Positions 1-12,856 of a stretch of DNA of 64,000 nt are shown one piece after another. Source of the stretch: Nautilus pompilius (lineage: Eukaryota > Mollusca > Cephalopoda > Nautilida > Nautilidae); assembly GCA_018389105.1 (NCBI GenBank), contig JACATO010000049.1:1-64000 (forward strand), written 5' to 3'. The notes under the pieces are model-generated. The model did not search any database and was not told the origin of the DNA. It was given only the letters and a program-made list of their open reading frames with translations. A program made the translations under genes and the position numbers. Within the stretch, counting starts at the first letter, position 1; each line of letters opens with the position of its first letter.

Positions 1-669
1 CCCTAACCCTAACCCGAACCCTAAGCCGAACCCTGAAACCCGAACCGAACCCGAACGCGAACCCGAACCGAAACCCGAACCCGAACCCGAACCCCGAACC
101 GAACGCGAACCCGAACCCGAACCCGAACCCCGAACCCTAACCCCTAAGCCCGAACCCGAACCGACCACGAACCCGAACCCGTAACCCGAACGATAATCCG
201 AACCCTAACCCAACCCGAACGCGATCCTAACCCTAACCCGACCCCTGACCCTAACCGTAAAACCTAACCCGAACCCTAGCCCCTATGCCCTATCCCTAAC
301 CCTAACCACTAACCCCTAAACCCCGACCCTAACCCCTAACCCTAACTCTAAACCTAACCCTAACCCCTAACCCTAACCCTAACCTCTAACCCGAACTCGA
401 ACCCGAGCCGAACCCTAACCGCTAACCCTAACCCCTAACCCTAACTCTAACCCTAATCCTAACACGAACCCTAACCCTAACCCCTAACCCTAACCCTAAC
501 CCTAACCAACCCTAACCCCTAACCCTAAACGAACCCTAACCCTAACGGTAACCCTTACCCTAACCCTAACCCTGACCCCAAACCCTAACTCTAACCCTAA
601 CTCTAACCCTAACCCTAACCCTAACCCTAACCCTAACCCCTAACCCCTAACCCTAACCCTAACCCTAAG
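1..669. repeat. Telomeric repeat tract (CCCTAA)n, degenerate outward
   Basis: C-rich strand of a TTAGGG-type telomere reading 5' to 3', as expected at the left end of a chromosome. The inner part (about 560-669) is mostly regular CCCTAA. The outer part (about 1-260) is dominated by variants such as CCCGAA, CCGAAC and CCCCGAA, with spacing changes. Between 260 and 560 the two types mix, with many CCCCTAA units. The tract runs straight into the satellite at about 670 through CCCTAAGCCTGTCTTTAGG. A regular terminus with degenerate inner repeats would be the usual order, so the reversed gradient is odd and could be an assembly or base-calling effect. Confidence 0.95.
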
Positions 670-3600
670 CCTGTCTTTAGGAAAAGAATGAATTCATTAA
701 ATGCAGGAACAAGTATGCAGAAGAAGAGCGACACTTTATTAGGTTCTAAACTGAGTAGAGAAAAAATATAAGTAGCATAAAAAAGGATAACCATCAGCAT
801 ACAACGGGGATCGAGCGACACATGGTTAGGTTCTAAACTGAGTAGAGAAAAATATATAAATAGCATAAAAAAGGTTAACCTTCAGCATACAACGAGGATC
901 GAACCATCAACCCTCCGGCTGAGAAGCGAACTTGCTACCCGTCGACCTACGAGCCAGACACGTTAACTTACTATTAAAAAGATACCTTTTTATTTACTCA
1001 GGAAGGATGTCTTTAGTAAAAGAATGATTTCATTAAATGCTGGAACAATTATACAGAAATAGAGCGACATAGGGTTAGGTCCTAAACTGAGGAGAGAAAA
1101 ATATATAAATAGAATAAAAAGAGATAACCATCAGCATCCAACGGGGATCGAAACTTCAACCGTTCGGTTGAGAAGCGAACTTGCTAACCATCGAGCTACG
1201 AGCCAGTCACGTGAACTTACTATCAAAACAGATACCTTTTTATTTAATAAGGAAGGATGTCTTTAGGAAAAGAATGAAAACATTCAATGCAGGAACAAGT
1301 ATGCAGAAGAAGATCGACACATGGTTAGGTTCTAAACTGAGGAGAGAAAAATATATAAGTAGAATAAAATAGGGATAATTATCAGCATCAAACGGGGATC
1401 GAACCTACAACCCTCCGGCTGAAAAGCGAACATGCAACCCGTCGACCTACTAGCCAGTCACGTGATCCTCCTATCAAAATAGATACCTTTTTATTTAATA
1501 AGAAAGGATGTCTTTAGGAAAATAATGAATTCATTCAATGCAGGAACAAGTATGCAAAGAAGAGCGACACATGGTTAGGTTTCTAAACTGAGGAGAGAAA
1601 ATATATAAATAGAATAAAAAAGGGATAACCATCAGCATCCAACTGAGATCGAACCTTCAAGCCTCCGGCTGAGAAGCGAACTTGCTACACATCGAGCTAC
1701 GAGCCAGAAACGTGAACTTACTATCAAAACAGATACCTTTTTATTTAATCAGGAAGGATGTCTTTAGGAAAAGAATGAATTCATTCAATGCAGGAACAGG
1801 TATGCAGAAGAGCGACACATGGTTAGGTTCTAAACTGAGGAGAGAAAAATATATAAGTAGAATAAAAAAAAGGATAATTATCAGCATCAAACATACAACC
1901 CTCCGGCTGAAAAGCGAACATGCAACACGACGACCTACTAGCCAGACACCTGAATCAACTATCAAAACAGATACCTTTTTATTTAATCAAGAAGGATGTC
2001 TTTAGGAAAAGAATGAATTCAACAAATGCAGGAACAGGTATGCAGAAGAAGAGCGACAAATGGTTAGTTCTAAACTGAGGAGAGAAAAATATATAAGTAG
2101 AATAAAAAAGGGATAAACATCAGCATCCAACGGAGATAGAAACTTCAAACCTCCGTGTGATAAGCGGATTAACTATCCGTCGACCTACGAGCCAGACATG
2201 TTAACTTACTATCAAACAGATACCTTTTTATTTAATCAGGAAGGAAGTCTTTAGGAAAAGAATGAATTCAACAAATGCAGGAACAGGTATGCAGAAGAGC
2301 GACACATAGTTAGGTTCTAAACTGAGGAGAGAAAAATATATAAGTAGAATAAAAAAGGGATAATTATCAGCATCAAACGGGGATCGAACCTACAACCCTC
2401 CGGCTGAAAAGCAAAACATGCAACCCGTCGACCTACTAGCCAGACACGTGAACCTACTATCAAAACAGATACCTTTTTATTTAATAAGGAAGGATGTCTT
2501 TAGGAAAAGAATGAATTCATCAAATGCAGGAACAGGTATGCAGAAGAGCGACACATGGTTAGGTTCTAAACTGAGGAGAGAAAATATATAAATAGAATAA
2601 AAAAGGGATAACCATCAGCATCCAACTGAGATCGAACCTTCAATCCTCCGGCTGAGAAGCGAACTTGCTACACATCGAGCTACGAGCCAGACACGTGAAC
2701 TTACTATCAAACAGATACCTTTTTATTTAATAAGGAAGGATGTCTTTAGTAAAAGAATGAATTCATTCAATGCAGGAACAGGTATGCAGAAGAGCGACAT
2801 ATGGTTAGGTTCTAAACTGAGGAGAGAAAAATATATAAGTAGAATAAAAAACGGATAACCATCAGCATCCAACTGAGATCGAACATTGAAGCCTCCGGCT
2901 GAGAAGCGAACTTGTTACACGACGAGCTACGAGCCATACACCTGAACCTACTATCAAAACAGATACCTTTTTATTTAATCAGGAAGGAAGTCTTTAGGAA
3001 AAGATTGAATTCATTCAATGCAGTAACAAGTATGCAGAAGAATAGCGACACATGGTTAGGTTCTAAACTGAGGAGAGAAAAATATATAAGTAGAATAAAA
3101 AAGGGATAATTATCAGCATCAAACGGGGATCGAACCTACAACCCTCCGGATGAAAATCAAAACATGCAACCCGTCGACCTACTAGCCAGAGACGTGAACC
3201 TACTAGCAAAACAGATACCTTTTTATTTAATAAGGAAGGATGTCTTTAGGAAAAGAATGAATTCATCAAATGCAGGAACAGGTATGCAGAAGAGCGACAC
3301 ATGGTTAGGTTCTAAACTGAGGAGAGAAAATATATAAATAGAATAAAAAAGGGATAACCATCAGCATCCAACTGAGATCGAACCTTCAAACCTCCGGCTG
3401 AGAATCGAACTTGCTACACGACGAGCTACGAGCCAGACAGGTGAACTTACTATCAAACAGATACCATTTTATTTAATAAGGAAGGATGTCTTTAGGAAAA
3501 GAATGAATTCAACAAATGCAGGAACAGGTATGCAGAAGAAGAGCGACAAATGGTTAGTTCTAAACTGAGGAGAGAAAAATTTATAAGTAGATTAAAAAAG

Positions 3601-6573
3601 GGATAACCATCAGCATCCAACTGAGATCGAACATTGAAGCCTCCGGCTGAGAAGCGAACTTGTTACACGACGAGCTACGAGCCATACACCTGAACCTACT
3701 ATCAAAACAGATACCTTTTTATTTAATCAGGAAGGAAGTCTTTAGGAAAAGAATGAATTCATTCAATGCAGGAACAAGTATGCAGAAGAAGAGCGACAAA
3801 TGGTTAGTTCTAAACTGAGGTGAGAAAAATATATAAGTAGAATAAAAAATGGATAAAATCAGCATCCAACGGAGATAGAACTTCAACCCACCGTGTGATG
3901 ATAAGCGGATTAACTATCCGTCGACCTACGAGCCAGACAAGTTAACTTTCTATCAACAGATACCTTTTTATTTAATCAGGAAGGATGTCTTTAGGAAAAG
4001 AATGAATTAATTCAATACAGTAACAAGTATGCAGAAGAATAGCGACACATGGTTAGGTTCTAAACTGAGGAGAGAAAAATATATAAGTAGAATAAAAAAG
4101 GGATAATTATCAGCATCAAACGGGGATCGAACCTACAAACCCTCCGGCTGAAAATCAAACATGCAACCCGTCGACCTACTAGCCAGAGACGTGAACCTAC
4201 TAGCAAAACAGATACCTTTTATTTAATAAGGAAGGATGTCTTTAGGAAAAGAATGAATTCATCAAATGCAGGAACAGGTATGCAGAAGAGCGACACATGG
4301 TTAGGTTCTAAACTGAGGAGAGAAAATATTAAATAGAAAAAAAGGGATAACCATCAGCATCCAACTGAGATCGAACCTTCAAACCTCCGGCTGAGAATCG
4401 AACTTGCTACACGACGAGCTACGAGCCAGACAGGTGAACTTACTATCAAACAGATACCATTTTATTTAATAAGGAAGGATGTCTTTAGGAAAAGAATGAA
4501 TTCAACAAATGCAGGAACAGGTATGCAGAAGAAGAGCGACAAATGGTTAGTTCTAAACTGAGGAGAGAAAAATTTATAAGTAGATTAAAAAAGGGATAAC
4601 CATCAGCATCCAACTGAGATCGAACATTGAAGCCTCCGGCTGAGAAGCGAACTTGTTACACGACGAGCTATGAGCCATACACCTGAACCTACTATCAAAA
4701 CAGATACCTTTTTATTTAATCAGGAAGGAAGTCTTTAGGAAAAGAATGAATTCATTCAATGCAGGAACAAGTATGCAGAAGAAGAGCGACAAATGGTTAG
4801 TTCTAAACTGAGGTGAGAAAAATATATAAGTAGAATAAAAAAGGGATAAACATCAGCATCCAACTGATATCGAACCTTCAAGCCTCCGGCTGAGAAGCGA
4901 ACTTGCTACACATCGAGCTACGAGCCAGACACGTGAACTTACTATCAAACAGATACCTTTTTATTTAATAAGGAAGGATGTCTTTAGGAAAAGAATGAAT
5001 TCAACAAATGCAGGAACAGGTATGAAGAAGAAGAGCGACAATGGTTAGTTTCTAAATGAGGAGAGAAAAATTTATAAGTAGATTAAAAAAGGGATAACCA
5101 TCAGCATCCAACTGAGATCGAACATTGAAGCCTCCGGCTGAGAAGCGAACTTGTTACACGACGAGCTACGAGCCATACACCTGAACCTACTATCAAAACA
5201 GATACCTTTTTATTTAATCAGGAAGGAAGTCTTTAGGAAAAGAATGAATTCATTCAATGCAGGAACAAGTATGCAGAAGAAGAGCGACAAATGGTTAGTT
5301 CTAAACTGAGGTGAGAAAAATATATAAGTAGAATAAAAAAGGGATAAACATCAGCATCCAACGGAGATAGAAACTTCAACCCACCGTGTGATAAGCGGAT
5401 TAACTATCCGTCGACCTACGAGCCAGACAAGTTAACTTTCTATCAAACAGATACCTTTTTATTTAATCAGGAAGGATGTCTTTAGGAAAAGAATGAATTA
5501 ATTCAATACAGTAACAATTATGCAGAAGAAGAGCGACACATGGTTAGGTTCTAAACTGAGGAGAGAAAAATATACAAGTAGAATAAAAAAGGGATTACCA
5601 TCAGCATCCAACTGATATCGAACCTTCAAACCTCCGGCTGAGAAGCGAACTTGCTACACATCGAGCTACGAGCCAGACACGTGAACTTACTATCAAACAG
5701 ATACCTTTTTATTTAATAAGGAAGGATATCTTTAGGAAAAGAATGAATTCATTCAATGCAGGAACAAGTATGCAGAAGAAGAGCGACAAATGGTTAGTTC
5801 TAAACTGAGGTGAGAAAAATATATAAGTAGAATAAAAAAGGGATAAACATCAGCATCCAACGGAGATAGAAACTTCAACCCACCGTGTGATAAGCGGATT
5901 AACTATCCGTCGACCTACGAGCCAGACATGTTAACTTTCTATCAAACAGATACCTTTTTATTTAATCAGGAAGGATGTCTTTAGGAAAAGAATGAATTCA
6001 TTCAGTACATTAACAAGTATGCAGAAGAAGAGCGACACATGGTTAGGTTCTAAACTGAGGAGAGAAAAATATATAAGTAGAATAAAAAACAGATAACCAT
6101 CAGCATCCAACTGAGATCGAACCGTCAAGCCTCCGGCTGAGAAGCGAACTTGCTACACATCGAGCTACGAGCCAGACACGTGAACTTACTATCAAACAGA
6201 TACCTTTTTATTTAATAAGGAAGGATATCTTTAGGAAAAGAATGAATTCATTCAATGCAGGAACAAGTATGCAGAAGAAGAGCGACACATGGTTAGGTTC
6301 TAAACTGAGGAGAGAAAATTATATAAGTAGAATAAAAAAGGGATAATTATCAGCATCAAACGGGAATCGAACCTACAACCCTCCGGCTGAAAAGCGAACA
6401 TGCAACCCGTCGACCTACGAGCCAGACACGTGAACCTACTATCAAAACAGATACCTTTTTATTTAATAAGGAAGGACGTCTTTAGGAAAATAATGAATTC
6501 AACAAATGCAGGAACAGGTATGCAGAAGAAGAGCGACAAATGGTTAGTTCTAAACTGAGGAGAGAAAAATATA
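670..6573. repeat. Subtelomeric satellite, 24 units of about 249 bp
   Basis: Tandem array next to the telomere. The anchor GTCTTTAG recurs near 673, 1009, 1259, 1510, 1760, 1998, 2247 and 2496 and then about every 249 bp to about 6477, giving 24 anchors; spacing is 238-251 bp apart from the first step (336 bp, with a partial duplication). Each unit has GAATGAATTC, then GGTTAGGTTCTAAACTGAGG, an AT-rich stretch, a tRNA-like block on the minus strand, and CAGATACCTTTTTATTTAAT. Sequence variants alternate and form a local higher-order repeat of about 993 bp (four units). Short open frames inside are not convincing genes: they run through the repeat in several frames. The array stops abruptly at about 6573 inside the AAAAATATAT stretch. 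Confidence 0.95.
867..955 (-). other. tRNA-Pro-like block with box A/box B and T-run (representative copy of 23)
   Basis: Read on the minus strand from 955, this copy begins GGCTCGTAGGTCGACGGGTA. It matches the first 20 bases of eukaryotic tRNA-Pro (from memory GGCTCGTTGGTCTAGGGGTA) at 17 of 20 positions. About 50 bases on comes a GGTTCGATCC-type box B; the array's commonest form is GGTTCGATCCCC. A run of six T (complement of 867-872) follows, a normal RNA polymerase III stop. The 3' acceptor strand does not pair with GGCTCGT and the T stem pairs poorly, so this is tRNA-derived and not a working tRNA. I count 23 such blocks, near 911, 1161, 1411, 1660, 1901, 2148, 2397, 2644 and onward to 6378. 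Four (about 2148, 3886, 5379, 5878) have a damaged box B. Transcription is inference. Confidence 0.6.
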
Positions 6574-7646
6574 TTCTAGTTACAGAGCTACACATGCAGA
6601 GTTTTCCTTAATCTATTAAATACATGGGCTTCCGGGCAACTTCTTCCCAAGAAAGTTGATGGCATTATTTTTGTCCGATTCACCATGTTGGATGGTGCTT
6701 GGTCAGTCGGGCAAGAAAGAACAAGCCATTAATATGCTTTCACCGCTGCACTTCATATTATTTTCTCCACTCCCTTCCCCAGTTGAAAGAAAATCATGGG
6801 TCCGTCCATGAAAGTTTTGCATTTTCAACTAATCACTTTTCCTTACCGTATTTGGTATATTTTAACTTATTTTTTCTTTAATGTTGAAGAATTCGTTTTA
6901 CATTTATCATATCTCTTGGAATATTTAACTTCAAAAGTTTAATAGCGGTAGTAATAATGCTGATGAAGTGGAGTTGACAGTGAAAGTTAAATGCAATATT
7001 TTTCATCCATCTCCTCCTTAATTTGTCTGTTCATTCTTGGCAAAAACATTTGTTTCAAGTATAATTTGTTCTTTTTATTTAAACATGAATCTGACATTTA
7101 AAGGCGCACTGATTACAAATTATTTGTATTTTTTTAGATTATTCCATTGTTTTACCTTTGCATCCACTTTTTTAAAGGATATTATGAAACTTGATGGATA
7201 ATAAAGCCATTTTCTTTAATTTATTTTACCGTTAAAATAAAAATCATGAACCATTTTTAAAGAGCTTAACATTAATATTAACTTATTGAGAAAATGTAAA
7301 TTTGCTTGTTACAAAATATTTGGAAATTCTTTAAATTAAATATAAAAAGGGGTAATTATATATAGATTGTGTATCTACCCTGATTCAACTTATAACTATG
7401 GAACCTTTCTTAACAACTTACAATTGCAGTGACCATAACCTCTGGACCAATTCTCAGAGGCAGGCAAGTTAAAGTTATTTTATCTACTTAAACATTTTCT
7501 CTCTGTTGATCTATCATAGAATACCGTTCCTTCCCTTTTTTTTTCAAAATGACCATGCAGATGTTTAAAGCATTGTCATTTCAGAAATTAGTAGAAATAT
7601 ATGTAAAATATATCTACTATTTTATTATAAAAATAAAAATATTATA
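6574..7646. other. AT-rich intergenic DNA, no gene seen
   Basis: Ordinary AT-rich sequence between the satellite and the mariner element. Open frames are short and resemble nothing I recognise. No repeat structure was seen by eye. Confidence 0.6.
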
Positions 7647-8814
7647 TACGAGGTCTGACGAAAAGGTATCCGACTTTATCTTTTTCCCGAGGGAAGTAAT
7701 CACGTTAAGGAGGCAAAAGTGTGCATAGTGGAGCCGCATGCGTGGTTTTGGTTTGTCAGGCAGCCATCGTGTGAGGGGCTGTACCACTTATTCCGTGATG
7801 ACGGAACGTGTGGAGCAACGATCTTGCATCAAGTTTCGCCAAAAGCTTGGAGATACCCGAGCGGAAACAATTCGCAAAATTCAACAGGTGACAATACCAT
7901 GGGTGTTACCCAAATAAAATAATGGTACAAAAGGTTCAAAGATGGCCGCACATCGGTAGGGGAGGGACCAGTGTTCCAGGAGGGAGGGGGGCCATCAACA
8001 AGCCGGAGTGGGGTTGTTATCGAGAAAGTGGGGACCTTGATGATGGAGGGTCGTCGTTTGACGGGGCTGGGATCAGTAAAGACTCTGCACACGCAATTTT
8101 AAAGGAGGATTTGGGCTCGCGGAGAGGGGACGAGCTGCTTTCTCAGGGACAACAACAACTTCGTGTTGAGGTTGCGCAGGACCCGCTGGATGCTGCCAGC
8201 AGGGATCCCGAGTTCCGGGATAACTGGAGATGAGACCTGGCTGTACGGGTACGACCCGGAAACCAAAGGTCAGTCATCATCAATGGAAGCACCCAACGTC
8301 GCGACCAAAGTCCGGAGAAAAATCAAGGTGATGCTGACTGTTTTCTTCAACTACAGAGTTGTTGTACATCACGAATAGGCACCAGAAGGACAAACAGTTA
8401 CAAGGGAGTACTATCAGGAAGTCCCCCGTCTTCGTGATACAGTTCGGCGCAAGAGACCGGATCTGTGGGCCTCGCAAAACTGGAAGCTGCATCATGACAA
8501 CACCCCGGCTCATTCGCCAGGCTCCCTACTCTCCAAACATGGCTTCTGACTTCTGGTTGTTCACAAAAATGAAGATGCCATTGAAAGGCTCCCGCTTTGA
8601 GAGCCGAGATAACATGATGCGGAATGCGACGGCGGAGCTGAAAGCCATTCCGGAAGAAGCATTCCAGACGGCTTCGAACAGTGAAAGGATCGCTGGACTA
8701 AGTGTGTGGAGGCACAAGGGGCCCACTTCGAAGGGGATTAGCAAATGAACCTCAGCAGGTACGTAATTTTTTTTTTCCAGCCTAAGGTCGGATACTTTTT
8801 TGACAAACCTCGTA
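7647..8814 (+). mobile_element. mariner-family transposon, decayed
   Basis: Terminal inverted repeats of about 30 bp bound the element. The left end starts CGAGGTCTGACGAAAAGGTA at 7649; the right end, read inward on the minus strand from 8812, starts CGAGGTTTGTCAAAAAAGTA. Both then continue with TCCGAC and TTA. A TA dinucleotide lies outside each end (7647-7648, 8813-8814), the target duplication of Tc1/mariner elements. The length of about 1.16 kb without the TAs is close to the usual 1.3 kb of mariners. It is more GC-rich than its surroundings, as expected for a later arrival. Confidence 0.9.
7798..8741 (+). pseudogene. mariner transposase pseudogene
   Basis: Relic of a DD34D transposase, the enzyme that cuts and pastes mariner DNA. 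The likely start is ATG at 7798 (MTERVEQRSC, then IKFRQKLGDTRAETI). Frameshifts and stops follow, for example a TAA before WYKRFKDGRTSVGEGPV near 7920. Catalytic regions remain in pieces: DETWLYGYDPETKG near 8230, IKVMLTVFFNYRVVVHHE near 8325-8375, the second aspartate in WKLHHDNTPAH near 8480-8510, and the third in ASDFWLF near 8550. The C-terminus WTKCVEAQGAHFEGD ends at TAG 8739-8741. It cannot make a full protein. Confidence 0.9.
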
Positions 8815-11800
8815 TAGGTTAACACTAATTTGGAAAAGCTTTTCAAATAAATTAATTATTGCATTAAGAATTTTTATAAAGATTTCTTAAATGTTACTAA
8901 AAGCAGATATTAAACTGGATCCAAAAGTGGTCTGTTTTAATGACCAATTACTGTCTTTGACAATATTATAATTATTTTGTCTGTCTGGTTGCCACAGTCA
9001 GTTGCAAAAGAGGTGAACTATTATAATATTCACGTCTCTTTTTTGCAGCCTGATTTCTTATTGTTAGAGTTAATATGGTTTAAGATAAAAATGGGATATG
9101 CATCCTGTTTGAAACATTTATTTGAGTCGGAATACCCTTTTTAACTAAAATAGTACTATAAATATAATTAATTATTATTATATCATATTTTTATCATTTA
9201 TCAAAATGATTTAGCATTTAATGTCTGCCATATAAATCTAATCTCTTTATTATAGATTTTTACCATCACACAATTGTGCTACCTACCAACCAAGATAAAA
9301 ATGGCAAACTATTAGAATCCATTTTTGTGAAGATTAATAAAACTTGAATATTGTATTAATTCAGTGCTTCCTGCAACATTTTGGCTGTACAAACTTTCCA
9401 TTATTACCCATTACTACAATAACCTTTTGTTAATATTTTAGTAATACAAACTGTATGGGGTAATAACTAGAAAGAAATGCTAACAGAATCACATTGAGTA
9501 GTCAGCAAGGAGTATCCGACAAATATTTCTCAGATAAAAGAATGAGTTTATTTTCACAACAAGTAAATGTCAGTGATTGGTGCACATATTATACTCATGT
9601 AAGGTAGAATAGTAGTGATAAAGTGCCCCTAGAAATGTGTAGGTGTTTATCAACACAACATGCTGTGCTGACGAACAATTCCTAAACATGAGCCTACCAT
9701 TCCTAACACCATGAGATGCTAAGCTGCATTTTGAATGAGTTAGTGAGGGAGTCTTTAATTACTACAAATATTCTCACAAAATATCTGTAGGCCACTACAA
9801 AATACAGTGGTGTTATGGTGTAGGCAAAGATTTATATCATTAGATGAACACAATCTGTAATTTGTAAAGGCAAAGTAAATCCACCCAACTACATAAGAAT
9901 TATCAATAAAAACAATCAAACAAAGCATTGTTTTCATGGAATGTGAATTCTCATCTCACACAAACTGAACAATTCAAGACATGGAATGACAACTGTGAGA
10001 AATTTTTGTTCCATATTTGATTATCTGGGTTTGCGATGTAATAAATCCATCTTTAATTTATGACATAAATCATACAGCCAGATATTTTCATTCTTATTCA
10101 CTGCTGTACACACAAGTTGATTTGTGAAATAGAATATTATTTCGTAGTATGTCTAAACTACAGAAATTATTTCCTCCGAAGTCATTTACAAAACTAAGCA
10201 GGTTTATCCAAAATTAAAGCTATATATAAAGGTATATTAGTATAGTATTTGTTTAAATTTTTGGACTGTTGAAACAAACAATTGATACAGACTTATCCAA
10301 AATTTATCAACAATTCTTCAAAGAAAAGATGCCAGAGTGAAAGTGATGCAGGTAAAGTTTGGACAATTACATAAACATTTTTTTCAAATGAGGTTCTATT
10401 GTTATAGCCCTTGGTAAGTGTTAATATGCCTATTTAATACTAAAAATATATTTCCTATAAATGATTTCATGACTGGACAGAGATAATATCAATGAAGTCA
10501 AATAATATTCTTTAATTTACATTTTTATAGCATAGTAGTTCACACAAGCAAAGATGCATTGAAAAATTGCTGTTTTATGAACACAAACAACTAAAAGTTC
10601 AGTGGTGTTTATGCCAACACATTTTAACATTCATTATCATAAAGTGTGTACTAAAAGAAAGCAATTCTGTCATTTAAAAAAAAAATTATAACTTAACATA
10701 AAACTTTTATGGTTATTTTGAATTTCAAACAGTTGGGACATTTGAGGTTGGTGCTGGGTTATCTTTCACAAACTTTAAAGTGATTGTAGTTGCAGCGTTG
10801 CTTCTGTTAACACCAGTAAGAGAGTAAATGTAAATCCACTAAGTAAAATGGACACAGAGAAAATACTAACAGGTTTAATGCATCATTTTAAAAAATCCTT
10901 TATTTTCATATTTGTCAGTTAAATCAGATAACATCTTTGGTATACTTTCTCTTTCCAGGGGGGAGACAAGCCATGTTGGCTTATAATAAACTTAACTAAA
11001 AATGTTAAATATAATGCATATATAACATCTTTATCACAACTCAAATTCATTATGCTTCAAAGAATAGGAACCAAACCTTGTAAAAATGAAATGCAATTTA
11101 AAATTTATTACCTGAGAAAGACCATACACAGTAGGGTTTACATTATTTATATCAGTGAAATTCTTAATTAATAAAACTAGCTTGATTTTTTTTGGTTTCT
11201 TCAACTTTATTTGCCTGTGACTTACATTTTTGAATTTCCTTTCTTTCTATCTTTAATCTACACTTCCTCATTCTAGAATGTTTTAATCATTACCATTTCC
11301 CTTTATAAATTACATAATACCTAACATAAACTCAACCTACAGCCATGTTCATTCTGAAACAGAAGTGGTTTGCTTTAAGTTTGAGCACTTCTCTGCTGAT
11401 GACCTTTCATCAGTACTAACATCCTGTCAAAATTCTACTACAGATTCCTTCCAGCTGGATAATTTTCTAAACTGCTGTATGATATTCCAAATAAAAATTT
11501 TTTAAAGTTAATTTATTAAATTCAATAGCTAACTATAGAATGCTTTGGGGGTTCAGGCATGGATCAGATCCCTATGGACTTAGCAGTGGTGTATTGTTTC
11601 TTGTTTTGGGGTTATAGGGAATAATTTTGCATTATTTTGTTTAAAACGAATTACTCAAAAAAAATAAACATTAGCATGTGCTCAGACATCAAGTATATCC
11701 ATGACTTTCATAATATTGTGTTAGCATACCACCTTTAACTTTCCCTGTTATATAGGAAAGCTACTTTCATCTTTACCATCTTAGACTCTTGTTTTTCCTG

Positions 11801-12856
11801 GAAAGCTTCTGATCACTTTGTTTTTTGTTTTTTTTTTGGCAGTCTACTGTTTCCTTTATCATCCTCTGAATTTTGTATCACCCTCAGTAATCACTTAACA
11901 AAAATTCACAATCTTGATTGCTGCTACTTTTCATTAAAGCAATTCCACAGAATTATCATATAGTATTACTTTATTTTACTGCCCACCTTTTCATGGTTTG
12001 AATTTAATGGGGACCTGCCATTATATCTGATTCTGCATGTATAGTCATTTTACATTGATTAGGTACACCGATATCCAATAAACATGACCTTCTGATTGAG
12101 AATACAGTACATCATTATTTCTGGTTAACACCTCGGGCCTCAGTTCTACTAGCTAAGATTTTTATTTAATTTAATTATATTTTTATAAAGACTATATTAA
12201 AGTTCCCTGCAGACCACTTGTGTTTGATTTCAGAACTCTGATCTTATTGGTGCTGATTTTCCATCCAATACTTTGGTATGGATTAGTCTTCTGCCTGATC
12301 CTGTTTATTTTGTTACATGAAATCATCCTTAGTTAAGTTTTCCAGATTCGTATTTCTTTTCACTGCTTGTGTCATATCCTCATTACTTTATCCAGATATT
12401 ATGACAAACTTATTACACCATGAAAATAAGTTGAGTGGATAAACCATATAATCAAATGTTCAATTACTGAATGAAGTAATTTGGCTCCATTAAACTCTAA
12501 TGGAAAGCAAGTCTAATGTCTCTTCCTCTCTCACACGCATGTAGACAGACAGAGTGAAAATGTAAAATTGTGGTTGATTAAGTATATCATTCTGCTCCAT
12601 AAAGGGAAATTGTATAATACTCTTTCTAATTTTAAGGATAATGGGAATCTGCTGATCAACTCTTGATCTCCTCTGTAACTAATTTTCAAATGACTTATAT
12701 CGTTAACTTCAAGCAGTAAATTTAATAAATGTTTAACATCTACAGACATTTTCTTAGCTCTTGTCAAGAAAACAAAACTGGTCAGTGCTGAGTGGCATTT
12801 AGTTGTGCTGGCCATTGAGTTCTTGTGCCAATACCTTTTCTACTCTCTCTCTTCAG
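8815..12856. other. AT-rich non-coding DNA, no confirmed gene
   Basis: About 4 kb of AT-rich sequence with homopolymer runs and no ORF longer than about 95 codons that I recognise. One stretch (10733-10815) is bounded by AG and GTAAGA and is open in one frame, and a strong splice acceptor ends the region at 12856. Both are treated as weak exon candidates in the findings. Nothing else stands out. Confidence 0.5.

Noticed and set aside
946..955. Functional tRNA-Pro genes in the satellite
   Set aside because: The 3' acceptor strand and T-stem pairing are lost in the copies examined, so these are tRNA-derived only.
1181..3109. Open frames of 63-107 codons in the subtelomeric array
   Set aside because: They recur because the unit repeats, change frame between copies and cover the tRNA-like block; no protein family is recognisable.
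12531..12815. 94-codon minus-strand open frame
   Set aside because: No recognisable motif, AT-rich composition, and no promoter or splice context.
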